Shown here: piece by piece, positions 35,148 to 44,391 of the stretch
Numbering within the stretch: position 1 is the first letter of the stretch
Layout: every line of letters begins with the position of its first letter
Source of the DNA: Planctomycetia bacterium
GTDB taxonomy: Bacteria > Planctomycetota > Planctomycetia > Pirellulales > JACPPG01
Length of the DNA: 64,000 bases
NCBI GenBank assembly: GCA_016191115.1
Contig: JACPPG010000036.1
Span: forward strand, 1-64,000
Direction of reading: 5' to 3'
The notes under the pieces: model-generated
Told to the model about the DNA's origin: nothing
The model's database searches: none
What the model saw: only the letters and a program-made list of their open reading frames with translations
Program-made: the position numbers and the translations under genes

Positions 35148-36161
35148 CTAGGGGATGACCAAATGGGCTTGCTGTTGCGACGCTTTGATGCGGGCGATCG
35201 TGCCGCTGATAAACGGGAGGAAGTCCGCTTCCACGCCATCGGAAAAGATCACGCCGCCGGCGGGCATAAGCGACTCGACCACCAGTTCTTGACCCTCATC
35301 CAGTAGCCCCGCCACGAGACCCGCCCGCGATTGCTTGCTTGCGAACGGCTCACGCACGGCCCATACGAGCCGTCGATCGTCCCAGTCGAGTTGTACGCGG
35401 TTGGCAATGCTTTGACCGAGAAGGGCGGCGACGCCGGCCGTCATGTTGAACACGCTCGACAGCCAGCCCGTCGAGCCGGCGCCCGTCGACACGAGTATCC
35501 CGCTCGACGATTGCGGCTCGACGCGGCCGCCGACTTCCAGCGTGTACCGTGCCGAGACGTGGCTGGCGCTCCCCACAAAAAAGTCGTTGAACGCCAGCAG
35601 GCGTTGGCCGTCGTTAATCTGGACCTCGGCCATGGTGACTTTCCGCTCACGATGTCGGCGTTCGAGCACGTGGGCGACGGCGCGGCGCGCCTGCGCGACC
35701 TGAAAGGGCAAAAGGATTCCGTCGAAGCGCCGCGGGTCGGGATTCACCGCGACGATCGGAAGGTCGCCGACGTACTTGGCCGTGTTGGCCACGAGCCCGT
35801 CCTGCCCAAGCACCACCACTACGGCCGTGTTCCAAAAGTCGAAGCTGGGAAGGTAGCCCCGGTCGAGAGTTCGGACGGGCAATTCCAGGTCGAGCTCGCG
35901 GTGGACCTGCTCGATGGCCCGGCGGTAAGCCGCGTCTTCTTCCTCGTAGGCAAGAAAGTCGGCTTCCGCGAGGGCGTCCTCGAGGGCCGCGGGCGCCGCC
36001 GCGCGCTTCGCGGCAGGGGCAGCCGCCTTCCTCAGCTCGCCTTCCTGCAAATGAGCCGCGGCAAGCCTGAACCGGGCCTGACCGGCCGTGACCCATTTTT
36101 CGCGCAGGCCGGCCAGACGCGTCTGCCGCGTCACAATGACGATCGACGGCTTGGATCTCAT
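35148..36161 (-). CDS. NAD kinase-like protein
   Basis: 337 residues. The fold of NAD kinases is recognised from GQDGLVANTAKYV (119-131), corresponding to the GGDG motif, NDFFVG (192-197) for the NE/D motif, and GILVSTGAGSTGW (221-233) for the conserved TGSTA loop. The first GG is GQ, and the N-terminal 110 residues with an Ala/Glu-rich segment replace the usual start, so it is a divergent member. NAD phosphorylation is likely but not assured. It begins 3 bases after the stop of the SPFH gene and is therefore operon-linked to it. Confidence 0.8.
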   Translation of the reverse strand: MRSKPSIVIVTRQTRLAGLREKWVTAGQARFRLAAAHLQEGELRKAAAPAAKRAAAPAALEDALAEADFLAYEEEDAAYRRAIEQVHRELDLELPVRTLDRGYLPSFDFWNTAVVVVLGQDGLVANTAKYVGDLPIVAVNPDPRRFDGILLPFQVAQARRAVAHVLERRHRERKVTMAEVQINDGQRLLAFNDFFVGSASHVSARYTLEVGGRVEPQSSSGILVSTGAGSTGWLSSVFNMTAGVAALLGQSIANRVQLDWDDRRLVWAVREPFASKQSRAGLVAGLLDEGQELVVESLMPAGGVIFSDGVEADFLPFISGTIARIKASQQQAHLVIP

Positions 36162-36164
36162 CCG

Positions 36165-37124
36165 TTATTTTTCCCGCTTCCGGAGCAGCGTCGTGAGCAG
36201 CTCTGGACTGATGTTCAACTCGCCGATGCGGCTGGCGTTCTCAGCGAGCTCGCGGAACGCGGTGGAGATCACCAGGGCCGCGTCGCCTCCCGACGTGGCC
36301 GCCGTCAGCGTGCGCCAATCGATTTCCTTCAGGGGTTCGAGCGTCGCACGCAAGGCATGGCCGCGGGCGTCGGCTTCCTTTCGTTCATTCTCGACACGGC
36401 GTTCCACCAAGGTGGCACGCTGCTCCTCGACCGCGACGTCGGCCGCCATTTGCGTCTCGCGAACCTGCCTCCGCTTTTGCTCGACGGCGATTTCCGTGTT
36501 CAGCTCGTTCTCCTTGATCGTCCGCTCCAGCTCGACCGCGGCGTTCCGGCGGGCGTAGATCGCCTCGTCCGCCTTCCGCAACACCTCCTCGCGCGCGTCG
36601 GCCTGGAACGCCTTCGCCATCTCCGGCGTTGCCTTGATCGCGAGCACACTCAGGTCCACGATCTCCACGCCCAAACGGCCCACGGCCGTCGACTGCGCCA
36701 GCTTGTCGAGGACAGCCTCGATCAACGCATCAGAACTGGTCAACAATTCCCGCAACTGATGGCGCTGCGTGAACGACCTGGCAAGTATCTGGGTCGCGTG
36801 AATCAGCCGGTCGCCCAGCTTCATGGGATCGTCCGACTGATAACGGCCACGAGAATCGACGCTGAAATCGAGCAGCTTGGCCAGACGCGCCGCATCCGCG
36901 ACGCGGTACGTGATCTCGCCCTGGATCGTCGCTTCCTGAAAGTCGGCCGTCACCTCGTTGAACACGAAGGGAACGTTCGTTGTCCCCACGGGCACGGCCA
37001 CGATGGTCGAAGTCGGCGCGAAGTAGAAGAACGACAAGCCGGCTCCTTCGCGGACGATTTTGCCGCGCTTGAAGTGCAGCACGTGCGTCGTGGGCGCCAC
37101 CTTCAGGTACCTGATTCCGAGCAT
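36165..37124 (-). CDS. SPFH/Band-7 domain protein
   Basis: 319 residues. An SPFH domain at about 8-175 (LKVAPTTHVLHFKRGKIVRE, VSTIQGEITYRV-like EATIQGEITYRVADAARLAK) is followed by a long charged coiled coil (about 185-275: AFQADAREEVLRKADEAIYA, RNAAVELERTIKENELNTEI). No transmembrane helix is evident, unlike typical stomatins, so membrane attachment may be by acylation or partners. SPFH proteins form large ring or cage oligomers. The NAD-kinase-like gene follows after 3 bases, an uncommon pairing. Confidence 0.85.
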   Translation of the reverse strand: MLGIRYLKVAPTTHVLHFKRGKIVREGAGLSFFYFAPTSTIVAVPVGTTNVPFVFNEVTADFQEATIQGEITYRVADAARLAKLLDFSVDSRGRYQSDDPMKLGDRLIHATQILARSFTQRHQLRELLTSSDALIEAVLDKLAQSTAVGRLGVEIVDLSVLAIKATPEMAKAFQADAREEVLRKADEAIYARRNAAVELERTIKENELNTEIAVEQKRRQVRETQMAADVAVEEQRATLVERRVENERKEADARGHALRATLEPLKEIDWRTLTAATSGGDAALVISTAFRELAENASRIGELNISPELLTTLLRKREK

Positions 37125-37240
37125 CGTCGCACCTCGCAGCGATTGACTAGGTCCACCGCGATTCCGCTTATTGAAAGATGCCGCGGTCTTGCAACAAGGG
37201 CACCGCGCGTACCCTCAAATATGGCTTACAGAAGATAGCG

Positions 37241-37268
37241 AGGCACCGGCGAATCGCCGGTCTGCCAC
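37241..37268. repeat. Palindromic intergenic motif ACCGGCGAATCGCCGGT
   Basis: A 17-base near-perfect palindrome within GGCACCGGCGAATCGCCGGT, CTGCC between two minus-strand genes. It may be a dispersed hairpin element or serve as a transcript end for the gene at 37305; no T-tract follows. Confidence 0.5.
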
Positions 37269-37304
37269 ATTAAACTGCCGCCTGCTGCCCCCTCTGCCCG
37301 CAAT

Positions 37305-38324
37305 TCAGAAGCCCCGCGCCGCACGGATGTCGTCGAAGTCGCGCAAGTGGTAGCCGATGCCGGCGAAGTCCAGCACCCGGCATAGGCCGCGCAGAGCCAC
37401 GCCCATCCCATCCGGGCCACTGAAGCCGCCGAACTGTCCGCCCCCTTTCACGTGCGGCTCGAGGTCCAAAAACACGCCTGGAATGCCGCGGCGACCCAGC
37501 TCATGCTCCAGCTTCGGCAGCGTGGGGCGGAAGTCGCGCAGGATCCACTCGTGGGCGCCGTGCCCCTGGTCGGCGGGCACGAAATGCTTCAAGGCGTCCT
37601 CGTCGACGTGCCCCTGCCGCGATGGCGGGCGGGGGTGAACGTAGTCCTTCACGTGCATCCAGCCGATCGCCGGCTTCATCGCCAGGTACTGCTCGATCAA
37701 GTCGACCGTCGTGTAGCCCTGGCAGAGGATGTTGGCCGCATCGAAGATCAAGACCATCGCCGGGTGGTTCACCTTGCGGTGAATCTCGGCCAATAGCTGG
37801 CCCGTCTGGCCCACCAGGTTCCCCTCGATCTCCAGGCCGAACGTCAGGTCCGAGCGATGGCACGTCTCGGCGATCTGCCCAAGCTGGTCCACGACTTGTG
37901 CGATGTGCTCGCGCGGATCGGTTCCCTTCGGATGATAGAACGAAAAGCCACGGATCAGTTTGGTCTCGAAGGCGTGGGCCAGTTCGCAGGCCTTCTTCAC
38001 GTCCTTGTCCAGGTACTTGGCAAACGGGACGTAGGCGTTCTTGGTGCCGTCCTCGACGTCCACGAGCTTGACCTTGCCGATTGGCGAGCCCAGTGACGCG
38101 ACGTTCAGCCCGTATTCGTCCTCGAGGTGGCGGATATGCTGGATTTCCTTGAGGGTGAGCTTCATCACGTTCTTGATGCCGCCGCCGGCGTCGATGAAGC
38201 GGATGCTGTAGAACTGCAGGCCCAGCGCGGCGAAGGCGGCGAACTGCTGCACGGCCGTCTTCTGGTGGGCGGCCTCGTCGGCGAAGCCGCTCAGGATCAC
38301 GCGGGGAGTGCCGTTGGTGCTCAT
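37305..38324 (-). CDS. Sugar phosphate isomerase/epimerase-like TIM-barrel protein
   Basis: 339 residues. Xylose-isomerase-like TIM barrel: VILSGFADEAAHQKTAVQQF at the start, then SIRFIDAGGG, TFGLEIEGNLVGQ (metal-binding Glu), MVLIFDAANILCQGY (Asp), IGWMHVKDYVHP (His, Asp) and GVFLDLEPHVKGGGQFGGFS (Glu). Metal ligands of the family appear kept. Members isomerise or epimerise sugars or cleave related compounds, commonly with Gfo/Idh/MocA partners. One such oxidoreductase (38734) is divergently oriented nearby, with MITE-A copy 4 between them. Confidence 0.85.
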   Translation of the reverse strand: MSTNGTPRVILSGFADEAAHQKTAVQQFAAFAALGLQFYSIRFIDAGGGIKNVMKLTLKEIQHIRHLEDEYGLNVASLGSPIGKVKLVDVEDGTKNAYVPFAKYLDKDVKKACELAHAFETKLIRGFSFYHPKGTDPREHIAQVVDQLGQIAETCHRSDLTFGLEIEGNLVGQTGQLLAEIHRKVNHPAMVLIFDAANILCQGYTTVDLIEQYLAMKPAIGWMHVKDYVHPRPPSRQGHVDEDALKHFVPADQGHGAHEWILRDFRPTLPKLEHELGRRGIPGVFLDLEPHVKGGGQFGGFSGPDGMGVALRGLCRVLDFAGIGYHLRDFDDIRAARGF

Positions 38325-38418
38325 GCGAGGCTCGAGGCGACAGGCCAGAGGCTAGAGGGCGGAGAGCGGCCATTGTGCGGCCAGGCGCGTCGGCCGGCAA
38401 GGGGCGACGGAAAAAAGG

Positions 38419-38575
38419 CAGGGCCATCCTGTTTTTCAAAATGGCGAGGCGGGAAAATGGGACTGGCTCCGAGCATGAACAGCGCAAGTCCTTTCAGACG
38501 AACGTTGCGTCTCGGTGCCTGTCCCACTTTCCCGCCGGTGCGCCGCCGTCCAGCTTAAATCTGTGAACGGCCCTG
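38419..38575 (-). mobile_element. MITE-A copy 4, full length 157 bp with 10-bp target duplication
   Basis: Same length as copy 3 and inverted. Ends are CAGGGCCATCCTGTTTTTCA on the left and CTGTGAACGGCCCTG on the right. The 10-mer GGAAAAAAGG flanks it exactly at 38409-38418 and 38576-38585. It sits in the divergent upstream region between the TIM-barrel gene and the oxidoreductase gene. Confidence 0.9.
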
Positions 38576-38733
38576 GGAAAAAAGGGCCGCCTGTACAGGT
38601 CTTTCTCGTGCTCTTTCCTCTCTCGCGAGCCTCTGGTCTCACGCCTGTCGCCTCCCTGCTGCAAACTTGCGCGGCGGCTGCTATTGTGATTGTGAGTCGT
38701 CGCCGCCCAAACGCTCGTCGGCAGAAGTATTCC

Positions 38734-40032
38734 ATGCCTCACACCCCCCGCGAATCGCCCGCTTGCCATACGCTTCGCGCCGGCATGGTGGGGCTGGGGA
38801 TGATCTTTGACGAGACGTACCGGCCGTTTTTCGAGCAGATGGCACGCTGCGGCCTCTACGACCCGGAGTTTGGCATTTGCGACGTGCGGTTGGGCGGCGT
38901 CGCGAGTCTGACGGGTCGGCGCGGCGATGCACTGCGGTCCGCGGCTGCCAGCACTCTCGGCGACTTCGGCAGCTTTCGCGAGCCCGACGCGGTCGGGCAG
39001 TTGCTCGCTTCGGGCGTCGATTTCGTGTGCGTGGCCACGCCCGACGACCGGCACTTCGCCGTGGCCAGAGCAGCGCTGGCGGCGGGCAAGCACGTGCTCA
39101 TCGAGAAGCCCTCGGTCTTGTCGCTCGCCGAGCTCGACGAGCTTGCGCGGCTGGCCGAGCGGGCTGGCGTGCTGGCAAAGGTCGTGTATCACAAGCTGCT
39201 CGACCCCGACCACAAAAAGCTCCGCACGCTGGTGGCCGACGGCGAGCTAAAGCACGTCAACAACGGCTACTGCACGCTCCTCGAGCCCAAGAGCATTTCC
39301 GGCAGCCAGTTCGCCGAATGGATCAAGGGCCGCAACCCGGGCACGTACGTCGCCGTGCATTACATCAAGCTGATCGACTTCACGTTCGGCGGTCGGCTGA
39401 CGAGCGTCGCCTGCACGGGCCAGCGCGGCCTGGTCGGGCCGGCCGATGGGCCGACGTGGGACTCCACGCAGTTGCGGCTCATCTATGAATATGGCGACGG
39501 CCGCGAGGCGGCGTTCGACATCCACACATCCTGGGTTACGCCCGACAACTTTCCCGGCTACGTCGAGCAAGAGGTGCAGTTCCGCTTCGACAATGGGGTA
39601 TGGAACGCCCACAGCCGCAAACGCGGCGTCGAGTGCACGGTCGAGGGGCGAACGCCCATCGAGCGCAAGATTACCATGAACAACCACTACAACGGCACGT
39701 TCCTGGAGCCGTGGGGCGAGCGGTCACAGCGCGGCTACGGGATTGAAGTGCTGGAGCGGTTCGCGCGCGAGGTGGCGACCGTCGAGTTCGGCGGCCCAGC
39801 CTCGGCCCGTGGCGAGCGGCTGCAGGCAGCGAGGCGGCTCGCTTACAATGACCTATCGGCCGACCGGCAGACAGTCGCCGCGGTCCAGGCGATGGAAGCG
39901 ATCCTCGCCCGCCATGCCGCCGGCGAGTCGAACTGTGTCGTCGAGGTCGATCGTCCGCAAGGCGGCCTCGTGCTACTGCGGCCGGGCGACTCGCGGGTTG
40001 AAGTGTTGTACGAGGGCAAAGTCGCCCGCTAA
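38734..40032 (+). CDS. Gfo/Idh/MocA family oxidoreductase
   Basis: 432 residues from ATG at 38734. Rossmann start RAGMVGLGMIFDETYRPFFE, then VDFVCVATPDDRHFAVARAA and EKPSVLSLAELDELARLAER with the catalytic-region EKP motif, and a long C-terminal substrate domain (ISGSQFAEWIKGRNPGTYVA, VHYIKLIDFTFGG). Longer than the 34034 paralogue. It lies 39 bases before a class III aminotransferase on the same strand, so the pair may make an amino sugar through a keto intermediate, as in other oxidoreductase/aminotransferase pairs; inference. In-frame codons upstream derive from MITE-A copy 4. Confidence 0.88.
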   Translation: MPHTPRESPACHTLRAGMVGLGMIFDETYRPFFEQMARCGLYDPEFGICDVRLGGVASLTGRRGDALRSAAASTLGDFGSFREPDAVGQLLASGVDFVCVATPDDRHFAVARAALAAGKHVLIEKPSVLSLAELDELARLAERAGVLAKVVYHKLLDPDHKKLRTLVADGELKHVNNGYCTLLEPKSISGSQFAEWIKGRNPGTYVAVHYIKLIDFTFGGRLTSVACTGQRGLVGPADGPTWDSTQLRLIYEYGDGREAAFDIHTSWVTPDNFPGYVEQEVQFRFDNGVWNAHSRKRGVECTVEGRTPIERKITMNNHYNGTFLEPWGERSQRGYGIEVLERFAREVATVEFGGPASARGERLQAARRLAYNDLSADRQTVAAVQAMEAILARHAAGESNCVVEVDRPQGGLVLLRPGDSRVEVLYEGKVAR

Positions 40033-40071
40033 CGTTCGCCATCATAGCGAGTTGAAAACGAAAGCATCTCA

Positions 40072-41520
40072 ATGGCCCATCTGACCGAAACGGCCAACCA
40101 GGCCAACCAGGCAGCGATCGCGCATCGTGGCGAAGAGCAATCCAACTCCGTCCGCCGCCGCGCGGCCGCCGTCGAGCCGCGCTGCCTACGGACCTTCACG
40201 CCCACCCTGGCCGTCATCGAGCGCAGCGCCGGCTGTTACCACTGGACCCCTGAAGGACGCATGCTGGCCGACTTCAGCTCCGGCGTGCTCGTGGCCAACC
40301 TCGGACACAACCCGTCGCGCTGGTGGCGGCGGCTGATCGAATACCTGGGCATGTGGGGCTTCGCCGGCGCCGGCGATTTTCATGCGGCCGCGCCGCTGAC
40401 CGCCTACAACGCGCTCACCGAGCTGGAAGTCCGCGCCAGCGAACGGCTCGTCGAGTGCCTGCAAGACCAGCCGGGCGGGGCCCGCTGCGAGCAGGTCCTG
40501 TGGGCAGCCAGCGGCAGCGAAGCGATTCAAAAGGCCTTGTGGACGGCGCTCGATCGGCGGCCCGGCGCGGACGTCATCCTGGCCACGCGGCATGGCTTTC
40601 ACGGCAAGAAAGGGCTGGCCGGCGCGACGACCGGCAGTGAATCCGACCCGGATCGCGACGAGCGCGTGCGGTTCATCGGCTTCCCGCGCGAGGAGTGCAT
40701 CGACGTCGCGCGCCGCCAGCAGCCGCTCGACCTAGCGCCCTACGCAGCCGAGCTGGAGGACTGCCGCAAGCAGTACGGCGGCCGCATCGCTTGCCTGATC
40801 ACGGAACCGTACCTCGGCGGCGGCGGCTCGTACCATCCACAGAAGGAATACATCCAACTTCTCCAGCGGTTCTGTCGCGAGAACGACGCCGTGTTCATTC
40901 TCGACGAGGTGCAGGCCAATTTCGGCCGCACCGGCTCGATGTTCGCTTTCAGCGAATACGGCGTCGAGCCGGACATCGTCGTCTTGGGAAAGGGACTGGG
41001 GAACGGCGTGCCGGTGAGCGCCGCCGTGGGCCGGGCCGATCTGTTCGCCGCCATGCACTACGGCGAGGGCTCCGACACGTTCAGCGCCAATCCCATGGCC
41101 GCGGCCGCCGTGCTATCGACGCTCGACGAATTCGCCGCCAAGGACGTCATCGGCCATGCCCGCCAGCTATCCGCGGTGATCGAGCACGGCCTTTTGCGAC
41201 TGACCGAGCTTCCGGCCGTGGCGCACGTCCGCGGCGAAGGTGTGGTGTGGGGTATCGAATGCGCCGCCGTCGGCCCATTCTCGGCCAATCAGGTGGCGGC
41301 CTCCGCTGTCGAAGCCTGCTACCTGGGCGACCACTCGGGCGCGGCCATCCACTTGCTGGGGCCGCTGGCGGGCAAGGTGCTGCGCGTCAGCCCGCCGCTG
41401 GTCATGGCGCTCGACGAAGCGCGGATGTACCTGGAAGCGATGCACGGCATCTTCGCGGCCCTTTCCGAGCGCGTGCAAAAAGGCGAAGGTTCGCCGAATC
41501 TGGGGCATTTGCCCGCGTAA
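40072..41520 (+). CDS. Class III PLP-dependent aminotransferase
   Basis: 482 residues. Fold type I, class III: GSEAIQKALWTAL (148-160) for phosphate binding, ATRHGFHGKKGLAG, ITEPYLGGGGSYHP, cofactor aspartate D278 in ILDEVQANFGRTG, and PLP lysine K307 in VVLGKGLGNGVPVSA. The C-terminal segment LLGPLAGKVLRVSPPLVM fits omega-amino acid and acetylornithine-type enzymes. Acts on an aldehyde or keto substrate; which one is unknown. It follows the oxidoreductase gene by 39 bases and converges with the next gene. Confidence 0.9.
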   Translation: MAHLTETANQANQAAIAHRGEEQSNSVRRRAAAVEPRCLRTFTPTLAVIERSAGCYHWTPEGRMLADFSSGVLVANLGHNPSRWWRRLIEYLGMWGFAGAGDFHAAAPLTAYNALTELEVRASERLVECLQDQPGGARCEQVLWAASGSEAIQKALWTALDRRPGADVILATRHGFHGKKGLAGATTGSESDPDRDERVRFIGFPREECIDVARRQQPLDLAPYAAELEDCRKQYGGRIACLITEPYLGGGGSYHPQKEYIQLLQRFCRENDAVFILDEVQANFGRTGSMFAFSEYGVEPDIVVLGKGLGNGVPVSAAVGRADLFAAMHYGEGSDTFSANPMAAAAVLSTLDEFAAKDVIGHARQLSAVIEHGLLRLTELPAVAHVRGEGVVWGIECAAVGPFSANQVAASAVEACYLGDHSGAAIHLLGPLAGKVLRVSPPLVMALDEARMYLEAMHGIFAALSERVQKGEGSPNLGHLPA

Positions 41521-41585
41521 CGCCGGCAGTGGCACCGAAAGAACCAGGTTTTGAAACACCTCCGACCGCGAGCGGATGCCGAGGT

Positions 41586-43043
41586 CTACCGCGTGAACGT
41601 CAAGCCCGGGTCACTCGGGGCGCCGCCGGCCAACTTGAACTGGAGCTTGCCGCCGGGGGCCATGGCGACCTGGCCGACGAGCGCCTGCTGATCGGTGGCT
41701 GACAAGATCAAGTAATTGTTCGCCAGAGTGTAGGTGCCTTGAAGTTGCTGTTCCTTGTCTTGCTGTGTGAACTTCCAGGTGAATTTGTTGTCGCGCGCGA
41801 TGTTCAATTCAAAATGCGAGCCATCCGCGCGGCTGGCCGTCCAATTGCCCACGATCGCCCCGGCCTCAACCGGCGCGACGGGTGCAGCGGGACTGGAAGG
41901 GATCGGGCCAGTCGCCGCCTGGTTGCGCGGCGGATCGGTGAGCCCTTTGAGCAATTGAGCGGAAAGCTGATCGTTCGGCTGCAGTTGCACGACGGCCGCC
42001 AACTCTGCGGCCGCCTCCTCGTTGTGGGCCTGGAGCAAATCGTGGTACGCCAACAGGAACCGCGCGTGCGGCGCCTGCGTATTTTCGCTGGCGTATTGCT
42101 GCAACGCGCGCAATTGCTGAGCGTAAACACTCGGATCGGAGTACAGCCCGCTGACGGTTGCCCAATCCCAGCCCGGCCCGATCGATAGCACCGCGTAGAT
42201 CGCGGCGGCGGCCTGCTGATAGTCCTTGGTGGCAAACAGGCACAACGCGCGGAACTCGTGCACGAGCGTATCGTTGGGGGCCAGCGCAATCGCGCGATTC
42301 GTTTCGGCGAGCGCCAGTTGAAAGTTCCCTTGTTTGAATAGCGCGCGGGCTGTGTCGAAGATGGCCAGGGCCTTCTGCTGCGAGCTCGTTATGCCCGGAG
42401 CCGGCAATGGGGTGCCCGACGGCGCCGTCGAGGTTTGCGCCCAGCTCGGGCCGGCCGGCGCCGGTGCCTGGGCGACCGGAACCGGTGCCACGACGATCGG
42501 TCGCGAATAGTCGATGTACGTCACGCCGCCGACGGGCACGACCCAATACGGGTTCCAATACGGATAGTATCCCCAGCCCCACGGCGACCCGATCGTGACC
42601 CCCAGCGCCAGGCCCGTGCCGAATCCCCATCCGAATCCCCAGCCGCCCCCCCAATACCATCCCCAAGGCCGGTACGCCCAGGGATGGCCCCAGTAGCCAT
42701 GCCAGTCGCCGTGATACCAACCGCCGTGGTACGGCGGGCGATGCCCATACACGAATGAGTGACCGGGCCCCGGACCGCGCGGACCAGCGTGGGCAAAGGA
42801 ATTTGCAGGATGGGATGAGGGCGCGCCCGGCCCGTGGCCACCGCCTTGAAAGCTGCCACGGCCTGGGCCGCCGCCATTCCAGCCGCCGCCTCCCGGACCG
42901 ACGGGATGGCCGCCGCCCCCCTGAATGCCACCTCCACGATGTCCACCTCCGCCGCCACCTCCGCCCCGTCCATGCTGGGCCTGCACGTCGCGCGGAGCTA
43001 TCGCGACAGCCACGACTAGCACGGTGACCAATACGTTCTTCAT
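41586..43043 (-). CDS. Secreted Gly/His-rich protein with TPR region
   Basis: 485 residues. Signal peptide MKNVLVTVLVVAVAIAPRDV with cleavage near QAQ (about 22). Residues 24-110 are Gly/His-rich; 110-185 are Trp/Tyr/Gly/Pro-rich (HGYWGHPWAYRPWGWYWGGG). A TPR region follows (about 225-360: ALAIFDTARALFKQGNFQLA). A C-terminal beta domain (about 395-485) reads VGNWTASRADGSHFELNIAR and so on. Domain order matches a group of planctomycete exported proteins; the sister gene at 48451 has the same plan. Likely located in periplasm or on the surface; function unknown. Confidence 0.75.
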   Translation of the reverse strand: MKNVLVTVLVVAVAIAPRDVQAQHGRGGGGGGGGHRGGGIQGGGGHPVGPGGGGWNGGGPGRGSFQGGGHGPGAPSSHPANSFAHAGPRGPGPGHSFVYGHRPPYHGGWYHGDWHGYWGHPWAYRPWGWYWGGGWGFGWGFGTGLALGVTIGSPWGWGYYPYWNPYWVVPVGGVTYIDYSRPIVVAPVPVAQAPAPAGPSWAQTSTAPSGTPLPAPGITSSQQKALAIFDTARALFKQGNFQLALAETNRAIALAPNDTLVHEFRALCLFATKDYQQAAAAIYAVLSIGPGWDWATVSGLYSDPSVYAQQLRALQQYASENTQAPHARFLLAYHDLLQAHNEEAAAELAAVVQLQPNDQLSAQLLKGLTDPPRNQAATGPIPSSPAAPVAPVEAGAIVGNWTASRADGSHFELNIARDNKFTWKFTQQDKEQQLQGTYTLANNYLILSATDQQALVGQVAMAPGGKLQFKLAGGAPSDPGLTFTR

Positions 43044-43106
43044 AAGATGCCTTCCTTAGCTTTGGAGTGAATGGGTCGTGCGCGCGGGTCGAAGCGCGCG
43101 TTGTCG

Positions 43107-44108
43107 TCAGAAGCTGAATCCCGTCTTCAGACCAACCGTGAGCAAGAGCGACGAAGGTTGCACCAGATCGCGGGCTTCGTGCGATTGCCGGAACGTGAAC
43201 GCCTCGAAGAATCCGGCGAGGAAGAGGTGATCTCCGCGAACGCCGAGTTCCATCTGGCCCGTGACGCCCGGGCCGGGAAACAGCGTCGTGTCGTTCAGTT
43301 CCACTCGCTCGTACGTGATGGCCACCAGGCCAATCCGGCCGCGCCCATACCATTCGATATCGCGGCGCGGGTCGCGGCGCGTTTCCAGGCCGAGATAGGG
43401 ATAGATGGTCCACCACGTCTCTTGGTACCCACGAACGAAATCGCCCGCGCCGGTGACCATATCCGGCAGATTCCTGATCCAGAATCGCGTGCCGATGCCG
43501 GCAAAGTAGTCGACCGGCGATTGCCAGCTCGGGGAAAAGAGGAAGTCGTATTCGGCCCTGGCGCCGAGATAGTCGGTGCGCGACGAGAGAGGCTCGGTTG
43601 TGCCGTCGTCGAACACAAGGGTCGCGGCGTAGTGCACCTGGCTGCCGAACAGCTCGGCGCGAAATCGCTCCTGGCCCACGCGCCGTTGGTAGCCGATCGT
43701 AAAGAGCGGCCCGTCCTCGTTCACGAAGTCCGCCCCCTCGAAGCGCTCGTTCCAATGAAAGTAGTCGAACCGCGTGTACCAGGTGGATTGGACGAAAAGT
43801 GGGACCGCCGGGAGCGCGGGCACGACGGCCGTGACCGTCGGCACGGGCCCGGCCGGCGGTTGAAAGTTGTTCGGCTGATAAACCGGCGGCGCCGGCTGTG
43901 GTGGCGGTGGCGGCATCGCCTCGGGCGGCTTAGGAGGCCACACGGACAAGTCCTGCTGAGTCGTCGACACGGACGACAGCACGCGCGGGTCGCGGAGCAG
44001 CGAGGCATACGGCTCGACGAGAGGCGCGGTACGTGCCTCGTCGGCGGCCTGCACCGGTCGAACGGCCGCCACGGCCAAAAGCACTGGTATTGCGCGCCAG
44101 TTGACCAT
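43107..44108 (-). CDS. Putative outer-membrane beta-barrel protein
   Basis: 333 residues. Signal peptide (AIPVLLAVAAVRPVQA), a Pro-rich linker (about 58-90, including PPPPPQPAPP), then about 225 residues of alternating amphipathic strands with aromatic ends (WYTRFDYFHWNERF, FRAELFGSQVHYAATLVF, TWWTIYPYLGLETR) and a terminal Phe (LKTGFSF). The terminal aromatic residue is a typical beta-barrel assembly signal. It is similar in character to planctomycete outer-membrane proteins; no specific family named. Confidence 0.7.
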   Translation of the reverse strand: MVNWRAIPVLLAVAAVRPVQAADEARTAPLVEPYASLLRDPRVLSSVSTTQQDLSVWPPKPPEAMPPPPPQPAPPVYQPNNFQPPAGPVPTVTAVVPALPAVPLFVQSTWYTRFDYFHWNERFEGADFVNEDGPLFTIGYQRRVGQERFRAELFGSQVHYAATLVFDDGTTEPLSSRTDYLGARAEYDFLFSPSWQSPVDYFAGIGTRFWIRNLPDMVTGAGDFVRGYQETWWTIYPYLGLETRRDPRRDIEWYGRGRIGLVAITYERVELNDTTLFPGPGVTGQMELGVRGDHLFLAGFFEAFTFRQSHEARDLVQPSSLLLTVGLKTGFSF

Positions 44109-44289
44109 CCGTGCTTGCGAGAGTGCTCGCCTGGGACTTCCGATGCCGCGTTTGGTGTCTGATCAGTCGAGCAGGACGGTAGCTCCAAGCGGAACCGGCG
44201 GCAACGTCAATCTCACGGCCGTTGCCGGCGTGCCAGCAGTTAAAGCGGCTTACGAAGAAAAGTTAAGCGTTCGTGCGCTGCGGCGACGG

Positions 44290-44340
44290 CGTGGGCGCCA
44301 CTGCTGGCTTGTCCAGCCGTGGGACGCTCATCTCGCACTA
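44290..44340. repeat. Intergenic hairpin CCACTGCTGGCTTGTCCAGC
   Basis: CACTGCTGGC and its near-complement (CCAGCCGTG) enclose a TTGT loop. It belongs to a short palindrome type seen repeatedly in related genomes. It lies in the 280-base gap between the barrel gene and the D-aminoacylase-like gene, which otherwise shows no feature. Confidence 0.45.
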
Positions 44341-44391
44341 CCAAGGCGTGCCAACAGTACGGCTCAGAGGCAGGCACGCCAAGCCATCACA

